In this document: positions 24,798 through 33,392 of the stretch, piece by piece
How positions within the stretch are numbered: position 1 is the first letter of the stretch
How the letters are laid out: every line of letters begins with the position of its first letter
Origin: Myxococcales bacterium
GTDB taxonomy: Bacteria; Myxococcota_A; Polyangia; Palsa-1104; JAEUJZ01
Assembly: GCA_016794465.1 (NCBI GenBank)
Contig: JAEUKA010000068.1
Location: forward strand, 124,001 to 188,000
Reading direction: 5' to 3'
DNA length: 64,000 nucleotides
Program-made: the position numbers and the translations under genes
Notes under the pieces: model-generated
The model's database searches: none
Seen by the model: the letters and a program-made list of their open reading frames with translations, nothing else
Told to the model about the DNA's origin: nothing

Positions 24798-25912
24798 TGC
24801 AACCTCTCATCGAGCTGAGTCAGGACCGACGCCGAGCCCACCAGGGCCGTGAAGGTCGCCGGCAGACCCGGAGCGCTCGTGTTGGCGAACATCGCAAACT
24901 TGATGGCACCTCGGCCAGACGACGCGTCGGGTAGTCGTCGGCCTTGAATCACCGGGTAGTAGACGCCGCCGGGAATTTTGTCGCTATCGGGCTCGATGCG
25001 AATCTGAATCTCGACGAGATCCTTCATGTTCGACGGCACCGAAAACGTAATGCCCGAAAAGTTTTGACTCGGCAGATCGGGGGCCGCCGTGCCCGCTCCC
25101 GTCTGATAGAGCAGCGTCCCGAACAGGACTCCCGACAGCGGCTTGGTGTACTGCTTGGGATTGCCCACGTAAAAGTAGGGATGGCCGTTGGTGTCGCGGT
25201 ACGCTTTGCAGCGATCGAGGCGCTTGGCCGACTCGCCATCGTCCTCGGCGGTGGTGGGGTTGATGGCTTGAAGCTGGCCGCTGCGACGCGGCTCGTTGGC
25301 GTTGTCTGGGTTGTGCTGTACCAGCACCAGCATGGTCGTCGCTGCCCGGCCCTTGACCGCCATCATCGGGTCAGCGCTCGTCGCTGGAAACGTCGTCAGC
25401 TTCGAGAGCACCTTACCCGCTTGCAGCAGCAGCTGATCGCGAGCCGCGAGCGTGGTATCCGACAGCGGTTCGTCGGTGGCGGTGCGCTGGGCCTTTTGGG
25501 TGTAGACCTGAGCGCCGCAGACACTGGCGCCAAGCTGGCCTTTGCCGCAGCCACCGTCGTCAGGGTCCATGGCGCGTATCGCACACGGCTCGCTTGGATC
25601 AATGACCGGCTGGACCTGGAAGCCCGTAAAGTCGGACGGATCGTTGGCGCCGACGTTGGCGACGATGCGCTCGGGCTTGGGGTTGCCCGCATAGTAGGCG
25701 TACATCTCGACGTGATGCGACGGGAAAGGCAGCGTTGGCACCACCGGAGCCGGCGTGCAGCCAGCCGGAACTCCGGGAGCGACACAGGGCAGCGGCGGCA
25801 GCGGCCAGGCAATCGACATCGCGATCACCGAGCCTGAGAAGGTATCGCAGCTGCCTGTCAAAGTCGGCAACAGTGCGAACAAAAAGGACAGCTTCCGCGA
25901 CGAGACTAACAC
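24794..25912 (-). CDS. Probable lipoprotein, first gene of the TonB-receptor operon
   Basis: About 372 residues from a GTG at 25912; a TTG at 25948 would add 12 residues. A signal sequence leads to the lipobox-like LTGSC, giving a lipidated Cys. The mature part has several Cys (PCAIRAMDPDDGGCGKG and others), a Pro-rich start and no recognised domain. Its stop overlaps the barrel gene by ATGA. Membership in this operon suggests a surface substrate-binding or assembly partner for the TonB receptor, by analogy with lipoprotein partners in other systems. This is inference from position only. Confidence 0.75.
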   Translation of the reverse strand: MLVSSRKLSFLFALLPTLTGSCDTFSGSVIAMSIAWPLPPLPCVAPGVPAGCTPAPVVPTLPFPSHHVEMYAYYAGNPKPERIVANVGANDPSDFTGFQVQPVIDPSEPCAIRAMDPDDGGCGKGQLGASVCGAQVYTQKAQRTATDEPLSDTTLAARDQLLLQAGKVLSKLTTFPATSADPMMAVKGRAATTMLVLVQHNPDNANEPRRSGQLQAINPTTAEDDGESAKRLDRCKAYRDTNGHPYFYVGNPKQYTKPLSGVLFGTLLYQTGAGTAAPDLPSQNFSGITFSVPSNMKDLVEIQIRIEPDSDKIPGGVYYPVIQGRRLPDASSGRGAIKFAMFANTSAPGLPATFTALVGSASVLTQLDERLQ

Positions 25913-25970
25913 ATTATCAGCGTATCGAGCGGGCTTTGAATCTGTCAATCAATTCATCTTCTTCGTCGCC

Positions 25971-27530
25971 CTACTCGTCGTCGTCGGCATCGGGCTCGTC
26001 GGCAAGACCGCCCTCCACCGCGTACAGCGCCCACTCGTGCTTGCCACCCGAGAGCTTGGTCCCGCAGTACTGACACGTCACTGCATCCGAGCCGGCGAGC
26101 GCCCCGCCACACTCTGGACAGTCGAGCGACGATAGACCGTGGCGACTCTTGGCGTTGGCTGAGCGACCGAGCGCAAAGACATGGGTGAACGTCTGTGGCT
26201 CTTTGCTGTCGACGGAGGCGCTCCACATGATCTCGACGTAGGCGTAGTCTTGCTCGCCGCCGGTCAGGACCGACGCAAGCTCGGCGCTACCGACGGCCAC
26301 CTGCGCCAGCTGGGCCGGGTTGACCGAGAGCTCACTCACCTCCTCGGGTGACTTCGGCGGCGAGACGCAGAAGCGATGCAGCTTGTCGGTCTTGCCGGTC
26401 GCCTTGGCTTCGATCCACTTCCAGAAGATCACCGACGCGCGATCCTCGATCTCTTGCCGACTGACCGAGGCATCTCGGGCCCGCAGCTCCGCAAGGCCAT
26501 CGATTTCACCGACGGCAGGCTCGGCGCGCCACTCTTCCGGCTGGGTAATCTCGGCCAGCACCCAGTCATGCTCGCCGGAGTTTACGAGCGCATTACAGTA
26601 CTCGCACTTCACAACCTCACCGAGCGGCAGATCGGCACCGCAGCTGGGACACTTGCCTTCGAGCGCCGGAATGCCCTTCTTGCTGTGCTTGCCACGCCGA
26701 CGGACAAACGACCACACCTCGTGATACTGCGACAGCTCGGCTTTTTTGGTCTGCGCCAGCGCTTCGCCAGGTGACAGCGACACCGCGACATCGCGATCGC
26801 GCGCTTCTCCGACGATCTTGACGTGCAAGGTATCCCAGTTTGGATCGGCCACCGCCGCCATCAGATCAGCCGACACCACCCGCCAGTCGGCCATCATGTT
26901 GCGCAGACCTTGGCCTTTCAACAGCGCCAGCTGCGTCGAGAATCGGACATACACACCGTCGGAGATGACGCGTCGCGCTGGGCCCATGTTGCCGGCGAGC
27001 CAGGCCTCGTTGACCTTGGCCACGACGGTCCTGGTTCGCGCGAGGAAGGACTGCGGCTCGAACTCTGGATCGTGCTTGCGCAGCTCTGCGAGGCCGGCCT
27101 TGGCGAGCGATTCATCGACGGCAAGCTGGGCGCGCTGCGGCTTCTTGTTCCGAGTCGCCAGCCAGATCAACAGGATGATGATGAGGAGGATGACGATCGG
27201 GACGATCCAGCTGCTGCCCGACGACGAGCCGCCTCCGGTGTACACCACCGTCGTCGAGCGTCCCGACGATCCATAGCCCGATCCATATGATGAGGAGGAG
27301 GATGACGATCCCCGTGAGCTAGACGACGAGCTGGGGGTGGAATACGAGCGACTCGACGAGCCGGAGCTAGAACCTGAGTAGCTTCGCGAGCTGGATGACG
27401 ATGAGCTTCGCGAGGAGGAGCGATAGCTCTGACCGCCGCCGGGACGAGCCGAAGCCCGATCGAACGCGAACCAGAGCACCATCAGCACAGACAACAGCCA
27501 GACCGCACAGCGTCGCAGCATGAGTAGCAT
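25971..27530 (-). CDS. Tim44-like domain protein with Ser-rich region and two zinc ribbons
   Basis: A 519-residue protein. A signal/anchor helix (residues 1-28) is followed by a long Ser/Gly/Tyr-rich stretch (about 30-100), a transmembrane helix IVPIVILLIIILLIWLA, and then a Tim44-like domain (FLARTRTVVAKVNEAWLAGN ... RDVAVSLSPGEAL). Two zinc ribbons follow: CPSCG ... CEYCN and CPECGG ... CQYCG. Tim44-like proteins with a Ser-rich arm are known in myxobacteria without assigned function. The Asp/Glu-rich tail ends EPDADDDE. It sits upstream of the lipoprotein/barrel/TonB operon on the same strand, with a 58-base gap to that start. Confidence 0.85.
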   Translation of the reverse strand: MLLMLRRCAVWLLSVLMVLWFAFDRASARPGGGQSYRSSSRSSSSSSSRSYSGSSSGSSSRSYSTPSSSSSSRGSSSSSSSYGSGYGSSGRSTTVVYTGGGSSSGSSWIVPIVILLIIILLIWLATRNKKPQRAQLAVDESLAKAGLAELRKHDPEFEPQSFLARTRTVVAKVNEAWLAGNMGPARRVISDGVYVRFSTQLALLKGQGLRNMMADWRVVSADLMAAVADPNWDTLHVKIVGEARDRDVAVSLSPGEALAQTKKAELSQYHEVWSFVRRRGKHSKKGIPALEGKCPSCGADLPLGEVVKCEYCNALVNSGEHDWVLAEITQPEEWRAEPAVGEIDGLAELRARDASVSRQEIEDRASVIFWKWIEAKATGKTDKLHRFCVSPPKSPEEVSELSVNPAQLAQVAVGSAELASVLTGGEQDYAYVEIMWSASVDSKEPQTFTHVFALGRSANAKSRHGLSSLDCPECGGALAGSDAVTCQYCGTKLSGGKHEWALYAVEGGLADEPDADDDE

Positions 27531-27611
27531 CCTAGCGTGGCGAGCCGGTGGATCGCTACGGCTTCCGGGGGTCGTAATGATGTGAGGGGACGGTGCGCGG
27601 GGCGAGGCGGG

Positions 27612-29408
27612 CTACTCGGCTTGCTTGAACTGGTTGCCGTTCTGGACGATGCCCTCGCGCTGGCAGACGTAGATGAGGTACTGCCGAGCCGCGTTGTCGA
27701 GCTTGCGGTATGCGTCGCCGACGAGCTTCAGGTCTTTGTTGCGGCAGGCGGCGGCGCCGATGATGCGCCAAGCGCGATTGGTGCTGACCTTGGCCACCGA
27801 GCGAGCGAGGCTGATCGCCTTGTCGTAGTTGCCGTTCACGAACTCGGACTGGGCGTCGGTGAGCACTTGCTCGGGATCAGCACCCGATGGAGGCGCTTCG
27901 ACCTTTTCGGTCTTTTCCGGCTTTTCGGTTTTTTCCGGTTTGTCTGGCTTTTCGGTTTTTTCCGGTTTGTCCGGCTTGTCACCGTCGGCGACCTTGGGCT
28001 TGTCCTTGTCCTTGTGGCGATGATCCTTCGAGCTGCTGCCGTTATCGCTGCTCGACGATGAGCTGCCCGACGAGCCACTGCACGACTGATCCTTGGCCGC
28101 CAGCGCTCGCACCTGTTTCGGATCAACATCGAGGACCAGCTGCACCTGCGACCGCGCCTCGCTGCAGTTGCCCGCCGCGCGCGCCTCGGAGGCCGACTTG
28201 AGGTGACTCTCGACGAACAGCGGGAAGATCTTGTCGTAGTCTTCCTTGGCGCTCTTTTGATAGACCGAGTCCTCGGGAATTTCGCGGTAGGTCTTCAGCG
28301 CCGCGTCGTAGTTGCCGCTGCCTGCCGCCCCCGCGAAGCGATCGTAGATCTGCTTGTTCTTCGACTCTTTTTCGGCGATGGCGCGCTTCGTCTGCGCCGC
28401 GTCACGAGTCCGAATCGCGATGGCGGTGTTGCTGACGATGCGGCCGGTCTTGTCGAGCACATCCTGCCAGCGCTTGCTCGAGAGATCGCTCTCGACATCC
28501 ACCAGCGTCTTGGCGGCTTCCGCGTCTACATCCACCTTGGGCGACTGCGTCAGAAACCAGTACGCACCGCCACCGACTGCCGCGAGCAGCACCAGCGTCA
28601 GGAGGATCGGAATCACCGGCGTCCCGCGCTGATCGCGATCGACGATCATTGCGTCGATCTGTTCCTTCGGGATGTCTTGCCCCGGCGGCACGAACACCAG
28701 CCGGACATGACCGAGGTCGATCTTGTCGCCCTTGCGCAGCTCGACCTTGCCGTACTCCTCGCCATTGACACGCACGCCGTTGGCGCTCTGCATGTCCATG
28801 ATCTGAAACTTGTCGCCTTCGCGGACGATCTTGGCGTGGTGGCGAGAGATCGATCGGTGGTTGAGCACCACGTCGTTGTCGTCGGTGCGACCGATTACGA
28901 CGGTGGCTTTTTCAAGCTGAAACTCTTGGCGGGCGAAGTTCGTCGAAACGACAATCAGACGCGCGGGCTTTTCGGGCACCTTGACGACGGGCGCCTGCAC
29001 TGGCTGCGGCATCGTCGCTTGCGGCGACTGCACGGCCCCGGTCATCAGCGTCGGCTCGGCGCGATTGATGGGCGTGGTCTGCGGCCCTTGTCCCGACATC
29101 TGGACCTTGGCGCCGCCCTTGTCGAGCTTTACCGAAACCTGATAGTCGCCAATCTGAACGCGGTCCCCATCACCGACAGCAACCTTGCCTTGGATGCGGT
29201 CGCCGTTGACCTTGATGCCGTTATAGCTCAGGAGGTCTTCGATGAAGAGCCCATTACCCTGGCGGGTGATTCGCGCGTGACGCCGTGAGACGTTGCGCTC
29301 CGTCAGACGAATCGTATTCCCTTCCTTCCGTCCGACGGTGATCTCGTCGCGGATGATGGGGACTTCCGTCGTCTTGCCCTCGTCGTCCTCGATAATGAGC
29401 TTATACAT
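27612..29408 (-). CDS. Double FHA-domain membrane protein with TPR-like C-terminus
   Basis: A 598-residue protein with two forkhead-associated domains: residues of about 20-85 (ITVGRKEGNTIRLTERNVSRRHARI) and about 165-235 (VVIGRTDDNDVVLNHRSISRHHAKI). These bind phosphothreonine, so partners of Ser/Thr kinases are expected. One transmembrane helix (VIPILLTLVLLAAVGGGAYWF, near residue 270) divides it. An extracytoplasmic or linker region has TPR-like helices, a Ser-rich run, and a repetitive Lys/Pro/Glu segment (KTEKPDKPEK). A second helical repeat region ends the protein. The CtpA gene lies 300 bp upstream on the same strand. Signalling at the envelope is likely, the kinase unknown. Confidence 0.92.
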   Translation of the reverse strand: MYKLIIEDDEGKTTEVPIIRDEITVGRKEGNTIRLTERNVSRRHARITRQGNGLFIEDLLSYNGIKVNGDRIQGKVAVGDGDRVQIGDYQVSVKLDKGGAKVQMSGQGPQTTPINRAEPTLMTGAVQSPQATMPQPVQAPVVKVPEKPARLIVVSTNFARQEFQLEKATVVIGRTDDNDVVLNHRSISRHHAKIVREGDKFQIMDMQSANGVRVNGEEYGKVELRKGDKIDLGHVRLVFVPPGQDIPKEQIDAMIVDRDQRGTPVIPILLTLVLLAAVGGGAYWFLTQSPKVDVDAEAAKTLVDVESDLSSKRWQDVLDKTGRIVSNTAIAIRTRDAAQTKRAIAEKESKNKQIYDRFAGAAGSGNYDAALKTYREIPEDSVYQKSAKEDYDKIFPLFVESHLKSASEARAAGNCSEARSQVQLVLDVDPKQVRALAAKDQSCSGSSGSSSSSSDNGSSSKDHRHKDKDKPKVADGDKPDKPEKTEKPDKPEKTEKPEKTEKVEAPPSGADPEQVLTDAQSEFVNGNYDKAISLARSVAKVSTNRAWRIIGAAACRNKDLKLVGDAYRKLDNAARQYLIYVCQREGIVQNGNQFKQAE

Positions 29409-29708
29409 GACCCGCGTTTCGACGCATATTTAGCCTTTTAGGGCTTTTGCGATTTTAGGACCCAACATTTTGTGGGTCAAGCATGCCATTTCCGCATCGA
29501 CTGACCAGCATCGACTGACCAGCATCGAACGCGCTTGGGTCAGTTGCGAGGTTGCCTCTACAGGCTCGGCGTGCTTGAACCCGAACATGCCCTGGCGCAG
29601 GCTCGGCGAACACCCGGCGGCCCAGCAGGCTCATCACGCGCTCGGTTCGCGGATGGGCTTGCGGTCGTGCCAACACAGGGTCTTTCGCGATCAGAGCCTT
29701 CACGAGAG
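29409..29708. other. Intergenic gap upstream of the double-FHA gene
   Basis: About 300 bp with no convincing gene; a short frame on the minus strand (29455-29703) has no homology I recognise. It contains a six-base-pair hairpin, GACCCA/TGGGTC (29459-29478), an AT-rich leader before the FHA start, and a direct repeat GCATCGACTGACCA twice near 29497-29525. The downstream promoter presumably lies here. Confidence 0.5.
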
Positions 29709-31187
29709 CTACTCCACTTTGGTGTCGTTTCGCAGAGCGCGGTCACCGGCCGGTCGCTGCTGTGATCCAGTCGGTGATGAGCCTTTGGGCGCCTCGGATG
29801 TTCCTGCAGGACGCGGACCGCGATGCAGGAGTCGAGTCGCAAACAAGTGCCACGCTTTCAAATAATCGTATGCGGTTCGTAGTTGAAAGTCCTCACCTTG
29901 TGCCGCCCGCTGCGCGATGACGGAATAGCCCGGCGGTGGACCGGACTCAGTCGCCAGCCGCTGACGGTTCTTGAGGTGGCCTTGCAGGTCCCGCTCTTTT
30001 TGCGAGGGCTCATCCCGAACCACCAGCTTGCCGTCGGCAAGTCGCACTTGATCGACCACCACATCGGGCGCGATCCCCTTTTCTTGGATCGAGCGTCCCG
30101 ACGGTGTGTAGTAACGCGCAATGGTCAGCTTGAGCGCACTTCCGTCTTCCAGCTCGACGATGGTCTGGACCGAGCCCTTGCCGAACGTCTGCGTGCCCAT
30201 CACCAGCGCGCGACCGTGATCTTGCAGTGCGCCCGCGACGATCTCCGCCGCCGAGGCCGAGCCGCCGTTGACCAGACAGATGATCGGGAAGCCGAGGCGA
30301 GTGCCCTCCGGTCGTGCCCGTTCCTCGTCGAGAATTCTCCCGCCCCGGCCCTCGGTACGAACGATCAAGCCGCTCTCGATAAAGATGTCAGCGAGTCGCA
30401 CCGCCTGATCGAGCAGCCCGCCCGGATTGTTGCGCAGATCGAGGACCAGCCCGCTCAGCTTGCCACCCGACTCGCGCTCCATCGCCGCGAGCTGGGCATC
30501 GACTTCGCGGTCGATGTTGTCGGTAAACTGCTTGACCTTGAGCACACCGTAACCGGGCTCAAGCAGAAAGCTCTCGACGCTGCGAATCCTGATGATGTCG
30601 CGCACCATCACGAAGCTACGCGGCTCTTTCCAGCCGCTGCGCTGGACGGTCAGCGCCACCTGGGCACCCCGCTTGCCGCGCATTTTTTGGATATAGTCCA
30701 TCATCCCGCGCGTCGCTTGATCGTCGATGCGTAGGACTTGGTCCCCCGCAAAAAGGCCGGCGCGAGCAGCCGGGGTTCCCTCCAGGACCGACACCACCGT
30801 CAGCACGCCGTCTCGCTGATCGACCTCGATGCCGATCCCTGCGAACTGGCCGCTGGTATCGTTTTTCATCTCGCGATACTGCTCGGGGCGCAGGAAGGTC
30901 GTGTGGGGGTCGAGCGAGTCGAGCATTCCCTTGATGGCGCCGTAGACGAGATCGTCTTGATCGACATCCTCGACGTACTGGCTCTCGACGTAGGACAGCA
31001 CCCGCGAAAACATGGCCAGCTTCGACGGTGAGCTTGCCTTTCGTGGCGCTGCTGTGGCGAGGCTCGGTACGGTGAAACCGGCGGCCACGAGCAGCGTGAG
31101 CGCGATGAGGGAAAAACGGCGACCTGAACCTTTGCGACAGATCCCCCGCTCTGCCTCTCGTGAAAGCCCGGTAACCACCAGGGTCAA
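29709..31187 (-). CDS. ctpA: S41 carboxy-terminal processing protease (CtpA family)
   Basis: A periplasmic Ser/Lys protease that trims C-termini of envelope proteins and peptidoglycan enzymes. 492 residues from a TTG at 31187 (no ATG before about residue 59, so the start is uncertain). A signal sequence (RRFSLIALTLLVAAG ... LATAAP) is followed by a PDZ domain (GIGIEVDQRDGVLTVVSVLEG and the GDQVLRIDD turn). The catalytic core has GLVLDLRNNPGGLLDQ, NGGSASAAEIVAGAL with the nucleophile Ser, and GTQTFGKGSVQT with the general-base Lys. The C-terminal extension is family-typical. Good confidence on family; the substrate is unknown. Confidence 0.93.
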   Translation of the reverse strand: MTLVVTGLSREAERGICRKGSGRRFSLIALTLLVAAGFTVPSLATAAPRKASSPSKLAMFSRVLSYVESQYVEDVDQDDLVYGAIKGMLDSLDPHTTFLRPEQYREMKNDTSGQFAGIGIEVDQRDGVLTVVSVLEGTPAARAGLFAGDQVLRIDDQATRGMMDYIQKMRGKRGAQVALTVQRSGWKEPRSFVMVRDIIRIRSVESFLLEPGYGVLKVKQFTDNIDREVDAQLAAMERESGGKLSGLVLDLRNNPGGLLDQAVRLADIFIESGLIVRTEGRGGRILDEERARPEGTRLGFPIICLVNGGSASAAEIVAGALQDHGRALVMGTQTFGKGSVQTIVELEDGSALKLTIARYYTPSGRSIQEKGIAPDVVVDQVRLADGKLVVRDEPSQKERDLQGHLKNRQRLATESGPPPGYSVIAQRAAQGEDFQLRTAYDYLKAWHLFATRLLHRGPRPAGTSEAPKGSSPTGSQQRPAGDRALRNDTKVE

Positions 31188-31312
31188 TATAGCCTAACCA
31201 TTGGCATTACCGCAAACGCTTCTTTCCGAGAGAGAAACCTCACTGTAGGCCTCGTTTTTCGACGAGCTGAGCGCGCCTGTGGGACTTGCTCCAGCGGTTG
31301 GTTCTGTACATT
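31188..31312. other. Intergenic region upstream of ctpA
   Basis: A 125-bp gap. On the minus strand a TATATT lies about 18 bases after TTGCGG just before the presumed ctpA start, a weak promoter-like arrangement that would conflict with the TTG start. Nothing else is visible. Confidence 0.35.
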
Positions 31313-31723
31313 TCATTGCGATTTCATAGGCCCGGGATCGCTGCCTGACTCGCCCGGTAGCTCGATGGGAATCGGCTCACGACCGTACAGCTTGTAGGCA
31401 AACAGCGACGCACAGAGCAACAGCGCCGTGATCGCGTAAGCCAGCCCAAGACGCAGCACCCGAGCTGTTGGGGTCCAGCGACGGAAGAGGTGAAGCAGCC
31501 CCCAGGCGACCAGGGTCGCGAAAGCGCCTACCGTCAGAGCGAACAGCGAGCGACCGAAGTAGTCCATCGACAGCTCAGGTGCCGCCGTACCCCAAATCCA
31601 GCGACGAGAGAGCGGCAGATACAGCGGTAGCGGCAGCCCGACCACTCCGCTTACGAAAAACGCCGCCGAGGTCGCGGTACTGAAGACCCCGGAAAGCAGT
31701 GCGCTGCGACGAGAATCGGCCAT
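31313..31723 (-). CDS. Small membrane protein, coupled to its upstream neighbour
   Basis: A 136-residue protein with about three transmembrane helices (FSTATSAAFFVSGVVGLPL, SLFALTVGAFATLVAWGLL and AYAITALLLCASLFAYKLYG) and an acidic, Pro/Ser-rich tail. Its ATG (31721-31723) shares a base with the upstream gene's TGA (TGATG), so translation is coupled and the two proteins probably act together. A longer frame in the same reading runs on upstream, but that part is only an antiparallel reading of the neighbour's codons. The function is not recognised. Confidence 0.75.
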   Translation of the reverse strand: MADSRRSALLSGVFSTATSAAFFVSGVVGLPLPLYLPLSRRWIWGTAAPELSMDYFGRSLFALTVGAFATLVAWGLLHLFRRWTPTARVLRLGLAYAITALLLCASLFAYKLYGREPIPIELPGESGSDPGPMKSQ

Positions 31724-32244
31724 CAGGCACCTCGCACAGCGGTACACAGCAGCCCCGCGATGACGTTCGACAGACAGATGAGCGCCGTACCGACAGTCAA
31801 AAAGCAGTACATCGCCACGACGACGCGCGTCGCTGCCGGCTCGGGCGCTTGGTTCGTCGCTGTCCGCGCGATCGACGGAGGCGCTGCCGAAAGCGGGCGT
31901 GCCATCAGCAGCGCTCCGATCGCGAGCGGCAGTCCCAGCGTCGCCAGGTTTTCCTTGAAATCGAACAGGTTGGCCGCCCACGGCGCCTGGCGATCGAGAA
32001 ACAGCGCCCGAATCACGACCCGATAACGCGGATACAGCAGCGCTCCAGAGATCATCACCGACAAGTACGCCCCTAGCGTCGTCAGCGCATAGGTTTGCAG
32101 CAAGCTCGGACGAACCGGCTGCCGACGCACCAGCTGCACCGCGAGCAGCGCCTGGTGGACGCTCGCCCCGCACAGCACGATCGAGCTGAGCGCGTGAATC
32201 ACCACCAGTAGCGGACCCCACGGCTGCAAAAATACCGACGGCAC
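31723..32244 (-). CDS. Membrane protein, first of a coupled pair
   Basis: A 173-residue protein starting at GTG 32244. It has about four transmembrane helices, the first with two His seven to fourteen residues apart (VVIHALSSIVLCGASVHQALL). This could suit a b-type haem ligand pair, although nothing confirms that. Later sections read YPRYRVVIRALFLDR and FDFKENLATLGLPLAIGAL. It ends in TGATG overlap with the next small membrane protein. A role in redox or transport is possible but not supported beyond the His spacing. The family is not recognised. Confidence 0.75.
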   Translation of the reverse strand: MPSVFLQPWGPLLVVIHALSSIVLCGASVHQALLAVQLVRRQPVRPSLLQTYALTTLGAYLSVMISGALLYPRYRVVIRALFLDRQAPWAANLFDFKENLATLGLPLAIGALLMARPLSAAPPSIARTATNQAPEPAATRVVVAMYCFLTVGTALICLSNVIAGLLCTAVRGA

Positions 32245-32523
32245 ATCGGCACTATACCGCCATTTGTTCGGAGCCTACCTTCCCATTTCCGGCCTCTGCC
32301 CCGGTGGAGCCAATGTAGGGACCGGTAATCCTTCGCGGGGTCGGGCTGGTGTGGGTGTCCGAACCTCGGACGGCGTCCGAACCTCGGAGCTTGGCCTGGC
32401 TGAAGAAAACAAGCACAGCGACGGGAATTCGAGCGCCTGGAGCCTGGCACTGGCCGTGCAATGGGCTGAGCTGGTGTTCGCGCTGATTCACCAGGAATCG
32501 CCAAAACCCAAGAGAGGTCCACG
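32245..32523. other. Divergent intergenic region with a direct repeat and candidate promoter
   Basis: 279 bp between divergent genes. It holds a direct repeat GTCCGAACCTCGGA, twice near 32359-32390, and the sigma-54-like element listed separately. No small gene with a credible start was found. Confidence 0.5.
32445..32460 (+). promoter_or_regulatory. Candidate sigma-54 (-24/-12) promoter
   Basis: TGGCAC, five bases, then GTGCA. GG (32446-32447) and GC (32458-32459) are twelve bases apart, as required for sigma-54. The match to TGGCAC-N5-TTGCA is eleven of the conserved bases minus one. The predicted transcript start is about 50 bases before the small gene at 32524. Sigma-54 use is widespread in myxobacteria. 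No enhancer-binding site was identified. Confidence 0.45.
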
Positions 32524-32862
32524 ATGAACGCTCCTGCCTACGCAACCCCAGGGACAGAAGGGCTGGGAAGCCTCAGCCTGCTTCCCGCCGAACCAAGTAC
32601 CAAACCAGCTGCCACAGCCATCGCCACCGGCAGCGAGCGAGCCGCCTGGAAGGCCGTCTACTGCGTCGCTGAGCGCGGCAAAGGACGACGGATCTGGCTG
32701 CGCGTGGGGACCGCGTTTCCAAACCGCGATGGCTCCCTGACGATCCGACTCGATGCGCTGCCGCTGTCCGGTCAGCTCCAGGTGCGCGAGCCGTTTGCCA
32801 GTGGGCCGCGCGATCCCGACAGCGAGCCGCTGGCTGAGAAACCAGCGACGACAGCTACCTAG
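32524..32862 (+). CDS. Small conserved hypothetical protein
   Basis: A 112-residue protein starting at ATG with GAGAGG six bases upstream. The first 40 residues are Pro/Thr/Ala-rich. The rest is a compact beta-rich domain, AWKAVYCVAERGKGRRIWLRVGTAFPNRDGSLTIRLDALPLSGQLQVREP in outline, resembling small proteins seen in myxobacterial genomes next to ComEA-like genes. No signal peptide or membrane helix. It precedes a ComEA-like gene by 87 bases and may share its promoter, hinting at a role with nucleic acid, but this is inference. Confidence 0.7.
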   Translation: MNAPAYATPGTEGLGSLSLLPAEPSTKPAATAIATGSERAAWKAVYCVAERGKGRRIWLRVGTAFPNRDGSLTIRLDALPLSGQLQVREPFASGPRDPDSEPLAEKPATTAT

Positions 32863-32949
32863 AACCTTGTGCTCTGTTGCGCAGCGGGCCGCCTTTGGCT
32901 CCGGTCTGCGCTGTGTCACCAACCAACATCGTAAAAGGAGAACCGAGAG

Positions 32950-33300
32950 ATGCAGCTTCACAAGACCCTTGTCGCTTTTGCCCTCACCGCGCTGACCTTG
33001 GGGTCGGCGACCACCTCGCATGCCGAGAGCGCCGCTCGTCCTGTCACGGCTGAGACGCCGCAGTCGAAGGCCCAAAGCGTCGTCAACATCAACGATGCGA
33101 CTGCCGAACAGCTGGAGCGCTTGCCCGGCATTGGACCGAGCCGTGCCCAGGCCATCGTCAACTTTCGCAAGACGCATCCCTTCCGGCGCATCGAGGATTT
33201 GCAGCGGATCAAGGGGCTGGGCAAGAAGACCTGGAATCGCCTGCGTCCGCTGATCGCGCTGAGCGGTCCCACCACGATGGCTGCGGCCGTCGAGCGCTAG
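32950..33300 (+). CDS. ComEA-family helix-hairpin-helix DNA-binding protein
   Basis: A 116-residue protein with a signal peptide (to SHAES, near residue 26) and AAAAGGAG before the ATG. The mature part has two helix-hairpin-helix motifs (LERLPGIGPSRAQAIVNFR and LQRIKGLGKKTWNRLRPLI), preceded by NINDATAEQ, the ComEA signature. ComEA is a periplasmic DNA-binding protein for natural transformation. Here it is short and lacks an N-terminal SLBB domain, which is normal for Gram-negative versions. It may instead be a general secreted DNA-binding protein. It ends in a 92-bp gap with a convergent gene. Confidence 0.88.
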   Translation: MQLHKTLVAFALTALTLGSATTSHAESAARPVTAETPQSKAQSVVNINDATAEQLERLPGIGPSRAQAIVNFRKTHPFRRIEDLQRIKGLGKKTWNRLRPLIALSGPTTMAAAVER

Positions 33301-33392
33301 CCGGGCAAGGTCAGTGTCTGCGGTGAAGGTGGCAGGGACCCTCCTGGGGTTGCGACACCTTTGGTTGCGCCACCCTCACTGCCCTCCATGTA
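33301..33392. other. Convergent intergenic region
   Basis: 92 bp between the ComEA-like gene and the lipoprotein. It contains a distant inverted pair GGTGGC/GCCACC with a long loop, which is unlikely to be a functional terminator. Nothing else seen. Confidence 0.35.

Noticed and set aside
29459..29478. Rho-independent terminator of ctpA
   Set aside because: The hairpin stem is only six base pairs and no U-run follows on either strand.
29455..29703. 82-residue hypothetical gene
   Set aside because: No ribosome-binding site or recognisable motif, and it lies in the gap between ctpA and the FHA gene.
31313..32221. Single 302-residue membrane protein
   Set aside because: Its N-terminal part is an out-of-frame reading of the upstream gene's codons; the two genes are separate and overlap at TGATG.
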